Part shown: positions 45,570 through 57,330 of the stretch, piece after piece
How the letters are laid out: each line of letters opens with the position of its first letter
Numbering within the stretch: the stretch's first letter is position 1
Source: Deinandra increscens subsp. villosa
Lineage: Eukaryota; Streptophyta; Magnoliopsida; Asterales; Asteraceae
Assembly: GCA_039602395.1 (NCBI GenBank)
Contig: JBCNJP010000018.1
Span: 124,001-188,000 of the forward strand
Direction: 5' to 3'
DNA length: 64,000 bases
Program-made: the position numbers and the translations under genes
The notes under the pieces: model-generated
Database searches by the model: none
Told to the model about the DNA's origin: nothing
What the model saw: the letters and a program-made list of their open reading frames with translations, nothing else

Positions 45570-46830
45570 TCATAGAAATGGTGAGTCTTTGCTAAGTCCC
45601 ATCTTGAAAGCCTGGACTGCAGTCGCCATGTCCATGTTTGGGATTTCCAAGGCTTCTCTGCTAAACCTGCTGACGTAATTCCTTAGGGTTTCACCTGCAT
45701 TTTGGGTTACCCTATACAAATCACTTGTTAGTTTTTCAAAGCTACGACTGCAAGAGAATTGGTTGTTAAATAAATTAATTAAGTGTGAAAATGAAGTAAT
45801 AGAGTAAGGAGGAACATTCAGGAGCCATTTCAAGGATGCCCCTGTTAGGGTGGACCCAAATCCTTTACATAGGCATGCCTCCTTAATTTCAGGGGGCATG
45901 TAGATAACTTCCATTCTTTCACGGTACTACGCCACATGTTCTTCAGGGTCTGTCGTTTCGTCATAAGGTTTCATGCTGGGTGTTTGAAACCTCTTGGGTA
46001 TCTCCACGTCACAGATCGGTGGAGCAAACCTGGACAATCTATGAGTCGCTGGTCCAACTTCAGGGATAGGCTGCACAACTCCTGGGACACTTGAGATCAT
46101 CTGCTTGAGTTTTTGGATCTCTCGTTCCATTGATGGGCTGATCCCTGGATCCTGCACTGAATTGTTAGTATTAGCATAATGGAGGAAAGTTTGAGGAGTG
46201 TTACCAACATCCCGAGTCATATTTTTCCCAGGATTAACGAATGGTTCCCTGATGGTGGATCCTGGGTAAATCAGCCTGGGTCATCTGAGCAGCAAAGGAT
46301 GTTGATCTCCTGTCCAGTGGGGTGACACCTTCATGTACCCTGGAATCGCTTCCAGGGGTGCTGAAATTCAGAATTCTGGGATCGAGTGGAGAAGGCTGAA
46401 CCGATGTAGCCCTGGGTAACTCTGATCTTATGCTCGTCAATTGGGCCATGAATTCCTGGTTCACCTTTTGTTGGAGTTCCATGTGGCGCTCCATCTTACC
46501 GAATGTGGCCAGGATATCAGTATTGGATATCATGACAGGGTCTTCTGGGGTGTTTTCAGTCTCAATCACTTCATGGTTGACTGTCGGTCCGTCGCTGTGT
46601 GTAGCTGAAGTTGAAGTGCTAAACCTTGCAGCCGGTGAGGTGACTCCACTTGTCGAAGTACTGAACCTTGGAGCCGGTGGGGTGACTCCAGTTGTTGAAG
46701 TAGTCACAGCAGAAACAAAAACATTTGAGGTGTTCATTTGTGTCGACATATTTTGATAGATTTCGGTAAAAATCAAGTTTAGGACGAATCTGAAAAGAGT
46801 TTGACAAAAGATTGACATCAATTGCCCCAC
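45570..46830 (-). pseudogene. Gag N-terminal half of the Tat-lineage element
   Basis: Three open pieces: 46234-46830 (Ser/Thr/Pro-rich, direct repeats of VTPPAPRFSTSTSG-type), 45927-46220 and 45570-45914. The last two share a frame interrupted by a single TAG (45927-45929), and the first is in another frame. The Gag core contains GFGSTLTGASLKWLLNVPP and NYVSRFSREALEI. Confidence 0.85.
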
Positions 46831-46844
46831 AGTTGGCGCGAAAT
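46820..46844 (-). other. Putative primer-binding site of the Tat-lineage element
   Basis: Next to the 5' LTR the plus strand reads TTGCCCCACAGTTGGCGCGA. It resembles the CCCCACAGNNGGCGCCA sequences used by Tat elements, but the tRNA is not identified with confidence. Confidence 0.5.
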
Positions 46845-47756
46845 TGTTTTGGCTAAAAATTACTTACGCAAAATTAGTAAGATTTGAACCAAATAAGATT
46901 GTGAGGTTTGGTGCCTAGGATTAAGATATGAAAACTGTTTGCAAAAATCCTGGGACAATAGTTGAATTCCAGGGACAAAAGTCAGAATCCTGGGTAAAAA
47001 CGTAAGTTTAATTATGAAATCGATTACGAAAGTTGATAACACAAATGAAACCTTGAATGCAGATGAGAACACCGAGAATTTTACTAGGGAAAAGCCCTTA
47101 GCCCTTAGATGTCTCTAAGACACCGCCGACATAAAAACCCCGGGTAGCGATAACACACGTTACCAATTTAGTGATCACGAAATTGTTTGAGTACAGTGAG
47201 TAAACAGAGAATTGAATACGAGAATACAATGTGTAAAGCTCGAGTGAACTAAATGAAATGACTAAATGTCATATTTATACTCCTAGATCTTCAACAACTT
47301 GTCCGATATTCCAGGGATCTTCTCTTCAACGTCTTTTTCAGTTGGTTGACCGAGTTTTTAGTTAACACCCTTTGACCACGTGCGAAATAAGTCTCCAGCT
47401 CATCCCATTCGACCGTTGGTAGACTTCGTCAACCTGCCCTTGATCAGATATAGGCACAAAAAAGCATTAGTAACAATGTCCTAGCATGAGGGTATTCTCC
47501 ACATGCTGGGTCATTCGTACAACAAGGGTGACCCTGAATTATGCTCCTCCTGGGTCATAATAACGTATAACAGAAATAAAATAAATAAGAACTTCCCTGG
47601 ATTACTGTGACATCCTGGGACATTACCTCAGTTCTGATACATTCAGGGTCATTCAGCGTTACTTGTTAAATTCCGGGTCATACGATTCCGGGGTCAACCC
47701 TGCCCTAAGCCTATACCTGTACCCTGGATTACTAGCCGAAAATTCAGGGTATAACA
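46845..47756 (-). repeat. 5' LTR of the Tat-lineage element
   Basis: 912 bp, homologous to 37556-38468. A minus-strand TATA box (GTATAAATATG) is near 47275-47285. Confidence 0.93.
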
Positions 47757-48121
47757 AAGCAGACATCCAACGCGAGTGTTGTTCTTTGCTGTTTCATGAA
47801 CCAAATATATTCTATGACTGGAATTCTCTGTAAATGCTCAGGAAAGCTTTTATAATTCCTCTGAGTCATTAAAACCACTTAGAATAATCAAATGATCGAT
47901 CTCGCTTAATAACATGTAACCGAACGGTTCACAGATTTCATCGTTTCTCGTACCGATTCTCATGGTTGTCCTTTCTAGCAGTCAGATCATCAATGATCAA
48001 GTATCTGTCAATACTAGACACTTTTGTTTTTATTTTAGCGATCTCCCCGTCACTGTCGGTGATATACGCGCATTAAGTGTCATTTGTCGTCTTCCGCACA
48101 CCTGCTTTACTTGTGATCATC
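47757..48121 (-). repeat. 5' LTR (right copy) of the backbone element, segment 4
   Basis: Matches 13325-13687 of the left LTR and ends with TCATC, the left TSD of the solo LTR. Confidence 0.85.
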
Positions 48122-50393
48122 TGTAACATCCCAAATCCTAAATTTTATTTCTGTTAAAATTTGCGAGTTAGGGTGTTAAAAGTTGAGATACTATTAACAT
48201 GGTTGTGTTAATAAAACTGTTTTGAGAAAACTTAAGGGGTTATTATGGAAATATGATATTTAGATTTATATAATCTAAATAGAAACTAGGCAAGATCTTG
48301 AGGGGTCAATATTGTAAATGGGCTAAAGTTAAAAAAAAGAAAAAGAAAAAAGAAATATAGAAGTGTAGAGGTCTGGGATCGATACATCGATCCAGACTTG
48401 CGACCTTCATCCCCTCCCCATGCCAATCTCGAAATTCCATCAAATGGAGGATCAAAGCTGCGATTTTGTGATTGGAAATCAAGATTTAGAAGCCTAGAAC
48501 CCTTCTTAACTATTAGAGGCTTTGGTTGAGGTAATATCTACATACTTGCATGCTTGAAATTCGAAATCTATGGATAGAATACCATGATTGAAGCTGTGAT
48601 TTAGTGTTGTGATGATTATGTGATGATATGCCCATCCTATAGACACATAAATGCTTAAAGTTGTGACCAAAACATGAAGTTTTGGTGGGGTGAACCCTAG
48701 GTGACGAAAATTTAAGCCTTGGGGGTCAAGTTTTGGATTCCATGATGTAATTACAAGAATTATGAGTTAGTTGACTTGTATTAGTTAAATGATGCATGGT
48801 AAATTGTAGTATTGTTTCAAAAATCATGTTAAGGAATCCATGGTAGTAGAACCTAAATTAAAGTAGGTTGAAATTATGTTATTAATGTTATGCACACCAA
48901 GTGTTTGATAAAATGTCTAAGTAAGATTGATTGTGTGGATTCATGACTAAATGTAGGAATGTTACATTACTAAGAATCATGAAATAGGAACATGCATAAA
49001 ATGTGAAATCCATGCTTGTTAAATGTGTTAAATGAAATAATGTAAAACCATAAAAGTGATAAAAATCTAGTTGTGAGGCTGTTTTGAAAGTGTTGTATAA
49101 GATCACTCGTATGTCCGTTTGGGATGAATGATATACGGTCGAAAAGCTTGTTGTGAATACTATGTTTCATGTTTGAACATTAGAAGCTGATTCTGACTTA
49201 TAATGGGTCAAAACGACGCACCAACATGGCCATTTAATTTTCCAGCAAGCTGTTTGGAAATAAATGTAGCTGTTGTCCTGTTTTTAAAAATGCTGTATAA
49301 AATTATAGAAAAATCGTTAGAAGGTGTGCCATTTACGCCTAGAAAGGTCTTTCAGTGTACTACCTTTCATCTTTGAACATGGAATGTTAGAAAAATTCGT
49401 AGAGGGGTCAAAAAGGACCATTACAGCAACACTGCTGAAAAATATGGTACAAGAATTCATTTTTATAAAAAACTCGAATCTTGTAAGGATGGAAGAGTTG
49501 ATTTCTCATGCATCTTATAACACATATATGATGATTAGTTGATGTTATATTGATCTTAATTATGAATAATGAGATCATGAAGCGTAGTAGATGACGTTAT
49601 TAGTCATAGAATTGAAAAGCTTATGATGATGTCTAAATACTTGCAATTCGTGTAGGATTGTATGAAAGTATGAAAAAGATGCATGATGCTATACTCTGGT
49701 TTCTTATTAATTTAATTATGTATTAAACATATAATGGATTACCTAGCTAAAGGGGTAAGGTCAAATTTATGCCCAAATGGGTAGTTTGACCTTTGAAAGT
49801 CAAACTAGCCTAAGTTATGAATTGATGAATTATGATGTAGTTAAATCCATGAAAATGGAAGACGTTTGTTATGGAAACTAACCTAATCATTTTATGGATA
49901 TGATATGATAGTTGATCTTGATGAGCTAGCTAGGTGAAGCTTGCAATCGGATGTGTCAACCGGATAAAGTGAATGTGGAAATGCTCACATGGATGCAAGG
50001 TAAGTACAACTTACACTTATTTAAGTAACAATTAAACTCATTAATTATGTAATGAGTATTACTTAAGAATGTAAATGGAAGTGTTACATTAATTAGAATT
50101 TGAATCAAGCAAATCATGCAAGGCATGACAAGAAACCCGTAAGAGCATGATGCCTACGGGTAGCAAATAGAAAGTAACATCGTTTGTGTTACAAGTAGTA
50201 GTTATGTAAAATGTGTGAATACATTCAAATGGTAATAACCATGAACTATTCTAAAAGGGTGATGAATGGTTCTAGGAACCATGAAGCCTAATTGCCAAAA
50301 AGGTTCTCCAATGACTAGAATTGACCATACGTAAGATTCGGAGGAATCATATAACGAATGCCAAGTTGCAATTGACGGAAATGGAGTTTTAGA

Positions 50394-50685
50394 CAGGGGC
50401 GGACCTACCCTATGGGTAGGGGTAGCCCCCGCGACCCCTGAACCGTTAACGCGAAGAAGGAAATTTTTTCGGGGTTTTACGTTTTTGGTATTTTGCGACC
50501 CCTGAAACGAATTTTTCGCGACCCCTGGAAGAAATTTTATGGTTTTTACCTAAAAATATGATCAAAAGCCTCTTGAAAATATGATCAAAAGCCCGTTAAT
50601 TACCTAAAAAAAAATTCGGGGGCGCTGCCCCCGAACCCCCATTAGTCCCCGCTACCCCTGATTTTTTTTCCTAGATCCGCCCCTG
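50394..50685. mobile_element. hAT-type MITE
   Basis: 292 bp with inverted ends CAGGGGCGGACCTA and TAGATCCGCCCCTG and a perfect 8-bp TSD GTTTTAGA (50386-50393, 50686-50693). Its interior contains GCGACCCCTG repeats and a GGGGGCGCTGCCCCCGAACCCCC stretch. Non-coding. Confidence 0.93.
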
Positions 50686-51332
50686 GTTTTAGAACCCATG
50701 CCAAGCAACAAGCAAAGGGGGATCATAAAGGGTTTATAGAACCATAGATCTTCAATGCAAAATTGTGGTCAAATATGGCATTGGGAGACACCAAAGGCAA
50801 GGACCCGTCTTAACGGGTCAAATGGGTGCAATAACCCAAAATGGTTGATTAAATAGATAATGACTCCCTAATAGCTAATTGATACATAAATAGTTAGTCG
50901 CATGAGTTTAGGATCATAATCCTTGAAACTGAGTTATTATCATTAGTAACAAGCACACGAAGTGCATTTAAACCATGCAGGTTCAAAAGATGTAATTGAC
51001 ATATGAATGGAATTATCTTTCATGTATGCCAAAAGGATTATGGTAAGGTTAACTTGCAATTGGGGCAAAATCTTAGCCTTAAGGTAATGGGTGGCCTAAC
51101 GGGTCAACGGGTTTGTTGAACCCGTAAATGCAAAGTATGAATTCGATTCGGGTAAGGTATGTTGATGTAATTGAAAACATGTTTTAAAAATTGTTTTATA
51201 AGGTTTGAAAGACTTGAAAAATGGTGGAAAACCAGTTGGTGAAATCTGGTAGAAAACATGATGAAATAGCCAAAAACTTGGCTAAGTATAAAACTGGCCG
51301 GAAATGGCTCAACCCATGGAAAATCAGCTCCA

Positions 51333-51428
51333 AGCGTATCGCTTGGAGCATTTGTTCTATAGGCGATACGCCTGAAGATCCAAGCGTATCGCTTGGAAGT
51401 ATAGCCATCCTAGGCTATACGCTTGGGA
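51333..51428. repeat. Repeated CCAAGCG-TAT-CGCTTGG inverted words
   Basis: Two full copies of the 17-base inverted word, plus related GGCGATACGCC and GGCTATACGCTTGGG, within 96 bp near the 3' end of the solo LTR. Confidence 0.88.
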
Positions 51429-51798
51429 CGCCAAATCTGATTTGTTGTTTTCTTCATTGTTTAATGTTAATTACACATTGTTATGCAATAGAAACTCACT
51501 ATTGAAAGTGAGTATGTTGCAGGTAAGGCGAAGGCTCGAAGGGATGCTCAACAAGTGCAAGATGGACCGATCACATGAAGATTGAACAAACCGATTCCCT
51601 TTTTGGTGTAATAAATTTATGTCAAGTTTATGAAACAACACTTGGATGTCAAACTTGGTGGGTATAATTTGTAAATATAAACCACCATGATGGTATTATA
51701 TGATTATCAAAAAGCATGTTTTGAACAAAAAAAATCTGGGACCGAATTTTTATAAAGTAATGACTTTGTTTGGCTTCAAATTGTATGCGGGTGTTACA

Positions 51799-52164
51799 TC
51801 ATCCAAACAATCTTTATGATGAATATTAACATCCGTGTTAATATGTCTGTTTCCATAACTCATCAATTTATCATGTTTATGATAATGTTCGGTTATAGAT
51901 ACGATAACTGATTTAATAACGAATCTTGCCGGGTCCATACGAATTCTGCTTTTACCCTTTCGCAACAACTTGAATTGTTTAATTATTAGTTAGAATACTT
52001 CTAACAACTTATCCAAACATTGTTTATAGTGATTGGGCTTTTGATAGGCCACAAATTCCTTAATGGGCCTGTTGGGCCTAACTGGGCTTACCGAAACCAA
52101 TATATATAATCGCAAAAAAAAATCCCTCAAATTTTAGCAAAAAAAATTTTTTAGAGGTGTTACA
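51799..52164 (-). repeat. 5' LTR (right copy) of the backbone element, segment 5
   Basis: Matches 13683-14049 and ends at GAGGTGTTACA. The next five bases (TAGGG, 52165-52169) would be the TSD of the backbone; the other copy is outside the window. Confidence 0.85.
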
Positions 52165-52406
52165 TAGGGTTTTTCAGGATTCATGAATTTTCATACGTAA
52201 TATATGAATAATCCCCGCAAGTATTCAAATTAGTTAAATGGAATTAATTATTGAAAATACTTTACTAAAGTAGAATTGCTAAAAATACGTTTATAATCTT
52301 TCATTAAACGAAAAATAAAAAAATTAAATGAAATGATGTGATTGGTGGAGAGTGGTTTTCCAAGTTTTCTAAAAATTAAAGGGTTTTCCAATACACATTT
52401 TAATTT

Positions 52407-52407
<1 letters not shown>
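52165..52407. other. Flank of the backbone element
   Basis: AT-rich, no gene or repeat recognised. It ends in a (TA)n tract at 52408-52450. Confidence 0.6.
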
Positions 52408-52450
<43 letters not shown>

Positions 52451-52454
<4 letters not shown>

Positions 52455-52817
52455 TAGGTTCAAATGAGAACTTTTTGTTTTGAGAACTTTTGAGAACTAA
52501 CTCTCAACCACAAATTTCAGGGGGGACCACTACAATTCATGGGAGGGGGGATACATGTAAATAAACTTGTGGCTCAAATTAGTTATTTTTAGTTCTCAAA
52601 CCTAATTGGTTCTCAAATGATCCTCTCCCTATTTATATAAATAGGGAGAGGATCATTTGAGAACCAATTAGGTTTGAGAACTAAAAATAACTAATTTGAG
52701 CCACAAGTTTATTTACATGTATCCCCCCTCCCATGAATTGTAGTGGTCCCCCTGAAATTTGTGGTTGAGAGTTAGTTCTCAAAAGTTCTCAAAACAAAAA
52801 GTTCTCATTTGAACTTA

Positions 52818-52821
<4 letters not shown>
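52451..52821. mobile_element. Two head-to-head copies of the 'GAGAACTTTTGAGAAC' element forming one hairpin
   Basis: Copy 52451-52629 begins GGGTTAGGTTCAAATGAGAA and ends TCCTCTCCC. Copy 52644-52821 is its reverse complement, with about one substitution and one base of length difference. The spacer is TATTTATATAAATA. The pair lies between (TA)n tracts (52408-52450 and 52822-52883). Confidence 0.85.
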
Positions 52822-52883
<62 letters not shown>

Positions 52884-52887
<4 letters not shown>

Positions 52888-53070
52888 AAAGTTCATTGTA
52901 GACACCCCCATAAGTGTAGACAGGTAGACACCCTTTTTCACCATTAGATCTCTTGATCTAATGGTTGTGATTAATTTTCTTTTTTCTTTTTTTCTTTTTT
53001 CTCATTAATTAGAAACTTTCACATGTGAAAAAGAGCTATTTCACATGCGAAAGTGTCTACAATGAACCTC

Positions 53071-53074
<4 letters not shown>
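52884..53074. mobile_element. TA-flanked element, 'CATTGTAGACAC' family, copy 1
   Basis: 191 bp starting GTGAAAAGTTCATTGTAGAC and ending GTCTACAATGAACCTCACCC, with inverted ends of about 20 bp. Related copies at 63446-63647 and 63688-63944. Confidence 0.75.
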
Positions 53075-53114
<40 letters not shown>

Positions 53115-53129
53115 CTATATATATATATA
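53075..53129. repeat. (TA)n microsatellite with an internal TACCCTATA
   Basis: TA tract broken by TACCCTATA, which looks like a leftover element terminus. Confidence 0.85.
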
Positions 53130-53926
53130 GGGTAAGGATCATGTAAAAACCACATATTTTTGCGAAAACCTAAAAACAAATACTAAAACCTTCATAACTT
53201 TTTCATACGATCATATTTTTTTAAAAAATTTGCACCAAAAACCTTAGAATTATGAGTTTTTTAATTCTGGAAAACATTTAAAAAAACCTCTAACGTCTCG
53301 TCGTTTTTTTATTAGTGCACATGTGCACTAATAATAAAACTCATACATATAGTATGCGTTAATGTTTTTTTTAGAAAAATCGCATCAAATACATTATAAT
53401 TTTGTTAGTTTTTTGTGGTTTTTTATTAGTGCACATGTGCACTAATAATAAAGCACTTTATATGTGTCGTATACATTAATATTTTAAAAGAGAAATTGCA
53501 CCATAAATCTTATAATTGTGTTATCTTTAACTCTGAAAATATATTTAACGTTTTAAAATTTTTTAAATTTTATGCTACACATGTGCACTATAACTAATAG
53601 TTATAGTGCATATGTAGAATTGTCATTAGTTCTATGAATATTTTAGTTTTTTTAAATGTTTTTAACCTAAACAATATGTTTTCGCATGACAATTCTCATT
53701 TGTGTAGTACTAATGAAAATGGTGCACATGTGCACTAATAATACACATGTGCACTAATATTTTTTTTCTTCGAAATATCAATTTCTTTTCCAGAATCAAA
53801 GACAATAGAATTTTAAGATTTTTGGTGCAAGTTTCATAGAAAAATATTAACGTATGTAAAAGTTATGAAGGTTTTAGTGTTAGTTTTTAGGTTTTCAGAA
53901 AAAAAAAAGAGTTTTCGCAGGATCCT

Positions 53927-53931
<5 letters not shown>
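53130..53931. mobile_element. TA-flanked palindromic element, diverged 'TGCACATGTGCA' subfamily
   Basis: 802 bp. Ends GGGTAAGGATCATGTAAAA and GCAGGATCCTTACCC. Internal palindromes are TTAGTGCACATGTGCACTAA rather than ATTGCACATGTGCAAT, so it is a separate subfamily with the same plan. Confidence 0.7.

Positions 53932-53973
<42 letters not shown>
53932..53973. repeat. (TA)n microsatellite
   Basis: About 20 TA units. Confidence 0.95.
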
Positions 53974-53977
<4 letters not shown>

Positions 53978-54400
53978 TGGGGTATTTTGAAACCCACTTT
54001 GAGTTGGAGAATCGTTGGAACCCGGTCAAAAACACGGTTAAAAAATGTTTTTTTCTCTTAATTTTTTTATGGTGGTTCTTTATGTTATAAACTACTCTTA
54101 AATGAAAAAAAAATCAAAAAACCGCCTACTAGATTTTTTTTTAAAAAAATATCAAAAATGTCTAGGTTACACATGTAACTTTTGCGTTACTGCAAATATA
54201 TGCATAAAAGTTACAGATGTAACTTTTTTCGTAACTGAAAATCTACTAGGTGTTTTTTTAATTTTTTTTCATTTAAGGGTAGTTTATAACATAAAGAACC
54301 ACCATAAAAAAATTCAGAAAAAAAACATTTTTTTTACCGCGTTTTTGACTGGGTTCCAACGATTCTCCAACTCAAGGTGGGTTCCAATTTATCTTTTCCC
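53974..54400. mobile_element. TA-flanked foldback element, 'ACTTTGAGTTGGAGAATCG' family
   Basis: 427 bp. The left arm has CCACTTTGAGTTGGAGAATC and TGGTGGTTCTTTATGTTATA. The right arm repeats these inverted (GATTCTCCAACTCAAGGTGG). The arms enclose GTTACA.ATGTAACTTT words. The plan is related to the element at 10696-11326, with which it shares the GTGGTTCT block. Confidence 0.7.
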
Positions 54401-54415
54401 TATATATATATATAC

Positions 54416-57264
54416 AAGTAGGACGACCCGCGCGTTGCCGCGGAGCCGACCCATTTAAAAAGGGCGGTTAAGAAAGCTATAGGATAGGTGACGTATGTCT
54501 GCTACCTCCCACCTAAATAACCTGTGATAACATCCAACTTGCTAAACCATGAGACAAAGTAATCGAGTTCCATTTATGGAATTAGTTATGGGTTTATCAT
54601 TTATAATTAATCCCAGTACCGCACTTGCTACAAATGAATAAGAAAAACAATTTTACTCAAGCACAAACATCATTATTGGCCGAGTATAAAGATCAGTATA
54701 TCATGAAAAAGGCCGTTGTCATTTCTAGGACCGCAGTTGTAGCAACCTCTTCATTACCTTCATCCATACGTGTTCTTCCTCTTCTTGGTCTAACCTGCAG
54801 CAAGACCAATCTAAAGTTATATCTATAAACACATTTTAGGCTCTTACAAACTATTTGATCAACATTATACAAAATCAGTACATAGAATAAAAAATGCATT
54901 GATAACTTTTTCTGTATTTATTGGTCTCTGGTATCAGCTCACTAACACAAACATTACAACCAAAAATTCAAATACATATGAGAAAACCAAAGAACTTCTT
55001 TTTGGAAAAAAATCCCAAAAAAAAAAAAAAAAAAAAAACCAAACAAAAATCAAGTGAACACCACATAACATATGAAGTAAAAACATATGAAAACTAACCT
55101 TCAATAACACCTCAAACAGAAAGTATCACTTAAGCAAAAGATCTATCCCTGAGCCCTCAAAGCACCTGCAAGAAACAGACAACATATAAAAAACTATCTA
55201 AAGTGATGCATAAGAACGAATATTGGATGCATGGCTAACAGATCATCAAAGTTAGTCAATTAGTACTGCCTTGGTCTTTTGACTAATATCATGTTGTTGG
55301 TCTTTTGGCTAGTCAATTAGCTACAGGAAAGAGTGGAGAATCCCACCTTTAATGCAGAAATATATATCAATTCTGCAAGTAAGGCATGATCCCATACACA
55401 TATACCCAAAATTAAAACCTGAGAATTAGTCCAAGAACATAAGATTTATGGACATAACCATTTTATTGTGAATAATTCAATCATGATCAATGAAAGGAAA
55501 ATGAATATGTAAACACTTTCGATCAAATTCTAATATATGCTTATTCAATATGATCATGATCGACATTGATTTCTTACGATCCTCTGGTCAGGTCTTGCAA
55601 CCTACAAACCAACCAAAAGAAAGGTGAGAAACAAATCAATTGGGAACTGAAATTGATGTATATTAGGATTCGGTTTCGCAAACGAACCCATAGCATAAAT
55701 CAAGGTGCAAGCTTTTGAGCCATATGTACACATCCATTTCTTTTTACCTTTATACGGGTTTTATATTTCCATCAATCGAACAGGTGAGCGACTCTCCCCA
55801 AAATGATGATCCTGTCATCATCACCATTCATCAACATCGGCGGCGGCTTCATCTCTAAACTCCTCATCCTCTTCCGCATTCTTCACCCAGGTAAAGAACA
55901 CCGACACCGATTTTCCATGTACGGGCAGGAAAAAATCGCTAGCGGATAAAGGCAAAAACTGTCTCCTTTGATGTCCAAAAATGCAGATCCCTCCTCTAAT
56001 TCGATTCCTTATATGAATTTCATTTACAAAACAGCTCCATTAGCATAGCTTCAGAGGCATCTTCTTTGATTTATGATGTCAAACATACAGCTATCAATAA
56101 TTCCAAATCCATCTTTACAAAGATAACCTCCTAACATGCTTTTGTGTGTAGTATAATGTGAGCCAATTTCAATGAAGCAATCAAATTTTGTGAAAGTCAA
56201 AGAATTTCATATGTTAAGTTCACAGTATCATGTTTGACGTTGAAAGTTGAAAGAACCATCCTTCTAATAGTACTCAACATTTATTTTGTGGACTTTTAAG
56301 GTTAAACCTACATGATTCGTTTCTAAGCCACAGTCAAGGCCTAACTGTACTTTTTTAGCAAATGTTTAGATTTTCCAAGTGAACACAAACTGAATTAGGA
56401 TGCTTTGCTATTCCTCTTGCCTAACAAATCAAGATACTTTATCTAATCATCTAATTTCAACCATGAATGATGCCTTCTAACCAAAGTTTAAGCCTTCACA
56501 TACCAATAACACAACTTCACACATAATTTTCTCAACAAATCAAAATACATGTAGAACACTTACTTCTTAGACCCATCCTCCTGGACTTCAAGCAAAATAA
56601 CAACATAAAGCGATGGTCTTGAAAAACGATTCGTACCTAAGGATGCAAAAGAAGGAACGCCAGAGCCACCATACCCTCACCAAACACCACCATCCAACAT
56701 CATCCCATATTATGTCCACCGAAAAAAATGTCAAACCACCAAATATTTGAGTTTAAGGGCTTAAGAAATCGAAAGAAATCGAGATGCAAGGGTTAAAAAC
56801 AATCACAATAGGCGGGTTTACCTTTGACCGGAAAATGATAAGAAGCCACCGTGTACTAAAGGAAGGCAAATAGGCCGGAAGCCTCGCCGGAAAAGTCATC
56901 GGAGATCGCCGGCTGGGTCACCAAGAGATCTCCCGTACCTCTTTGCGTGTTCTGGTGAAATGGAAGGTTGCCATTCTTCACGCCTCACTCCGATTAATTG
57001 TGTATGGTTTGTGTAGTCTAGGGTTTTTTTAGGGAAAGGAAGGAGATGGGAGAGCAGGTATGGGTACATCGATCTTTTGATCTGATTTCTCAGGGTATGG
57101 GATATCTCATTCACAAATACTCTAAAAGTTCTCAAGATTTACAAAAGTGCCAAGCACTGTAGCTGCCACTGTAGGTGTCCACTGTAGGTGGCATCCATTT
57201 TCATGCTCTAAATGGTTGTACATCATGCTTCATGGGATTGTACAATAAGTTGTAAAATGTATAT
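54416..57264. other. Unassigned 2.8-kb region, possible Helitron-derived
   Basis: It starts, next to a TA tract, with a GC-rich inverted word (CCCGCGCGTTGCCGCGG, about 54427-54443), which is like the hairpin near the 3' end of plant Helitrons if read on the minus strand. The terminal CTRR is not clear. Inside are exon-like pieces with splice-like borders (for example minus strand near 54697-54800), poly-A at about 55016-55038, and a small GC-rich region near 55830. No frame has a protein I recognise. Captured gene fragments are possible. At 57160-57195 short GTAGGTG repeats occur. Confidence 0.3.
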
Positions 57265-57270
57265 ATAGGG

Positions 57271-57325
<55 letters not shown>
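57265..57325. repeat. (TA)n microsatellite
   Basis: About 30 TA units before the next palindromic element. Confidence 0.95.

Positions 57326-57330
<5 letters not shown>

Larger units (their letters stand above)
37556..47756 (-). mobile_element. Tat-lineage Ty3-gypsy retrotransposon, degraded
   Basis: 10.2 kb with 913- and 912-bp LTRs (TGTTTTGGC..GGTATAACA) and TSD AAGCG/AAGCA (one mismatch). Gag, protease, reverse transcriptase, the RNase H end and integrase can be followed on the minus strand, but stops, frameshifts and a deletion break them. Between integrase and the 3' LTR lies an intron-containing gene on the opposite strand, a known trait of Tat elements. LTR divergence is a few percent by eye. 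Confidence 0.92.
48122..51798 (+). mobile_element. Solo LTR of a Tekay/Del-like gypsy element
   Basis: 3677 bp starting TGTAACATCCCAAATCC and ending GCGGGTGTTACA. TSD TCATC is at 48117-48121 and 51799-51803; the empty site is seen near 13682. There is no primer site, polypurine tract or coding region, as expected after recombination between two LTRs. The first and last bases and the CCAAGCG..CGCTTGG repeats relate it to the LTR at 60498-62565. About 3.4 kb remain without the nested MITE. Confidence 0.85.
9399..52164 (-). mobile_element. Backbone non-coding LTR retrotransposon (LARD-like), split by nested insertions
   Basis: Sequence 9399-14049 and the pieces between 31622 and 52164 are two copies of one long repeat. 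Both end in GAGGTGTTACA and diverge at the next base, which marks an LTR edge. On the inner side of the left copy is a Tekay/Del-type polypurine stretch. On the inner side of the right copy is a tRNA-iMet primer site. After removal of inserted elements and TSDs, the right LTR is about 3.24 kb and the internal domain about 4.7 kb. There is no minus-strand ORF of note inside, so it is a large retrotransposon derivative. The first roughly 1 kb of the left LTR is not in the window, or is displaced beyond the TA cluster at its left. Confidence 0.8.

Noticed and set aside
48122..51798. A complete LTR retrotransposon rather than a solo LTR
   Set aside because: No internal LTR boundaries, primer site, polypurine tract or coding motifs were found between the ends.
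56896..57135. 79-residue minus-strand frame as a gene
   Set aside because: No homology recognised and no supporting exon structure.
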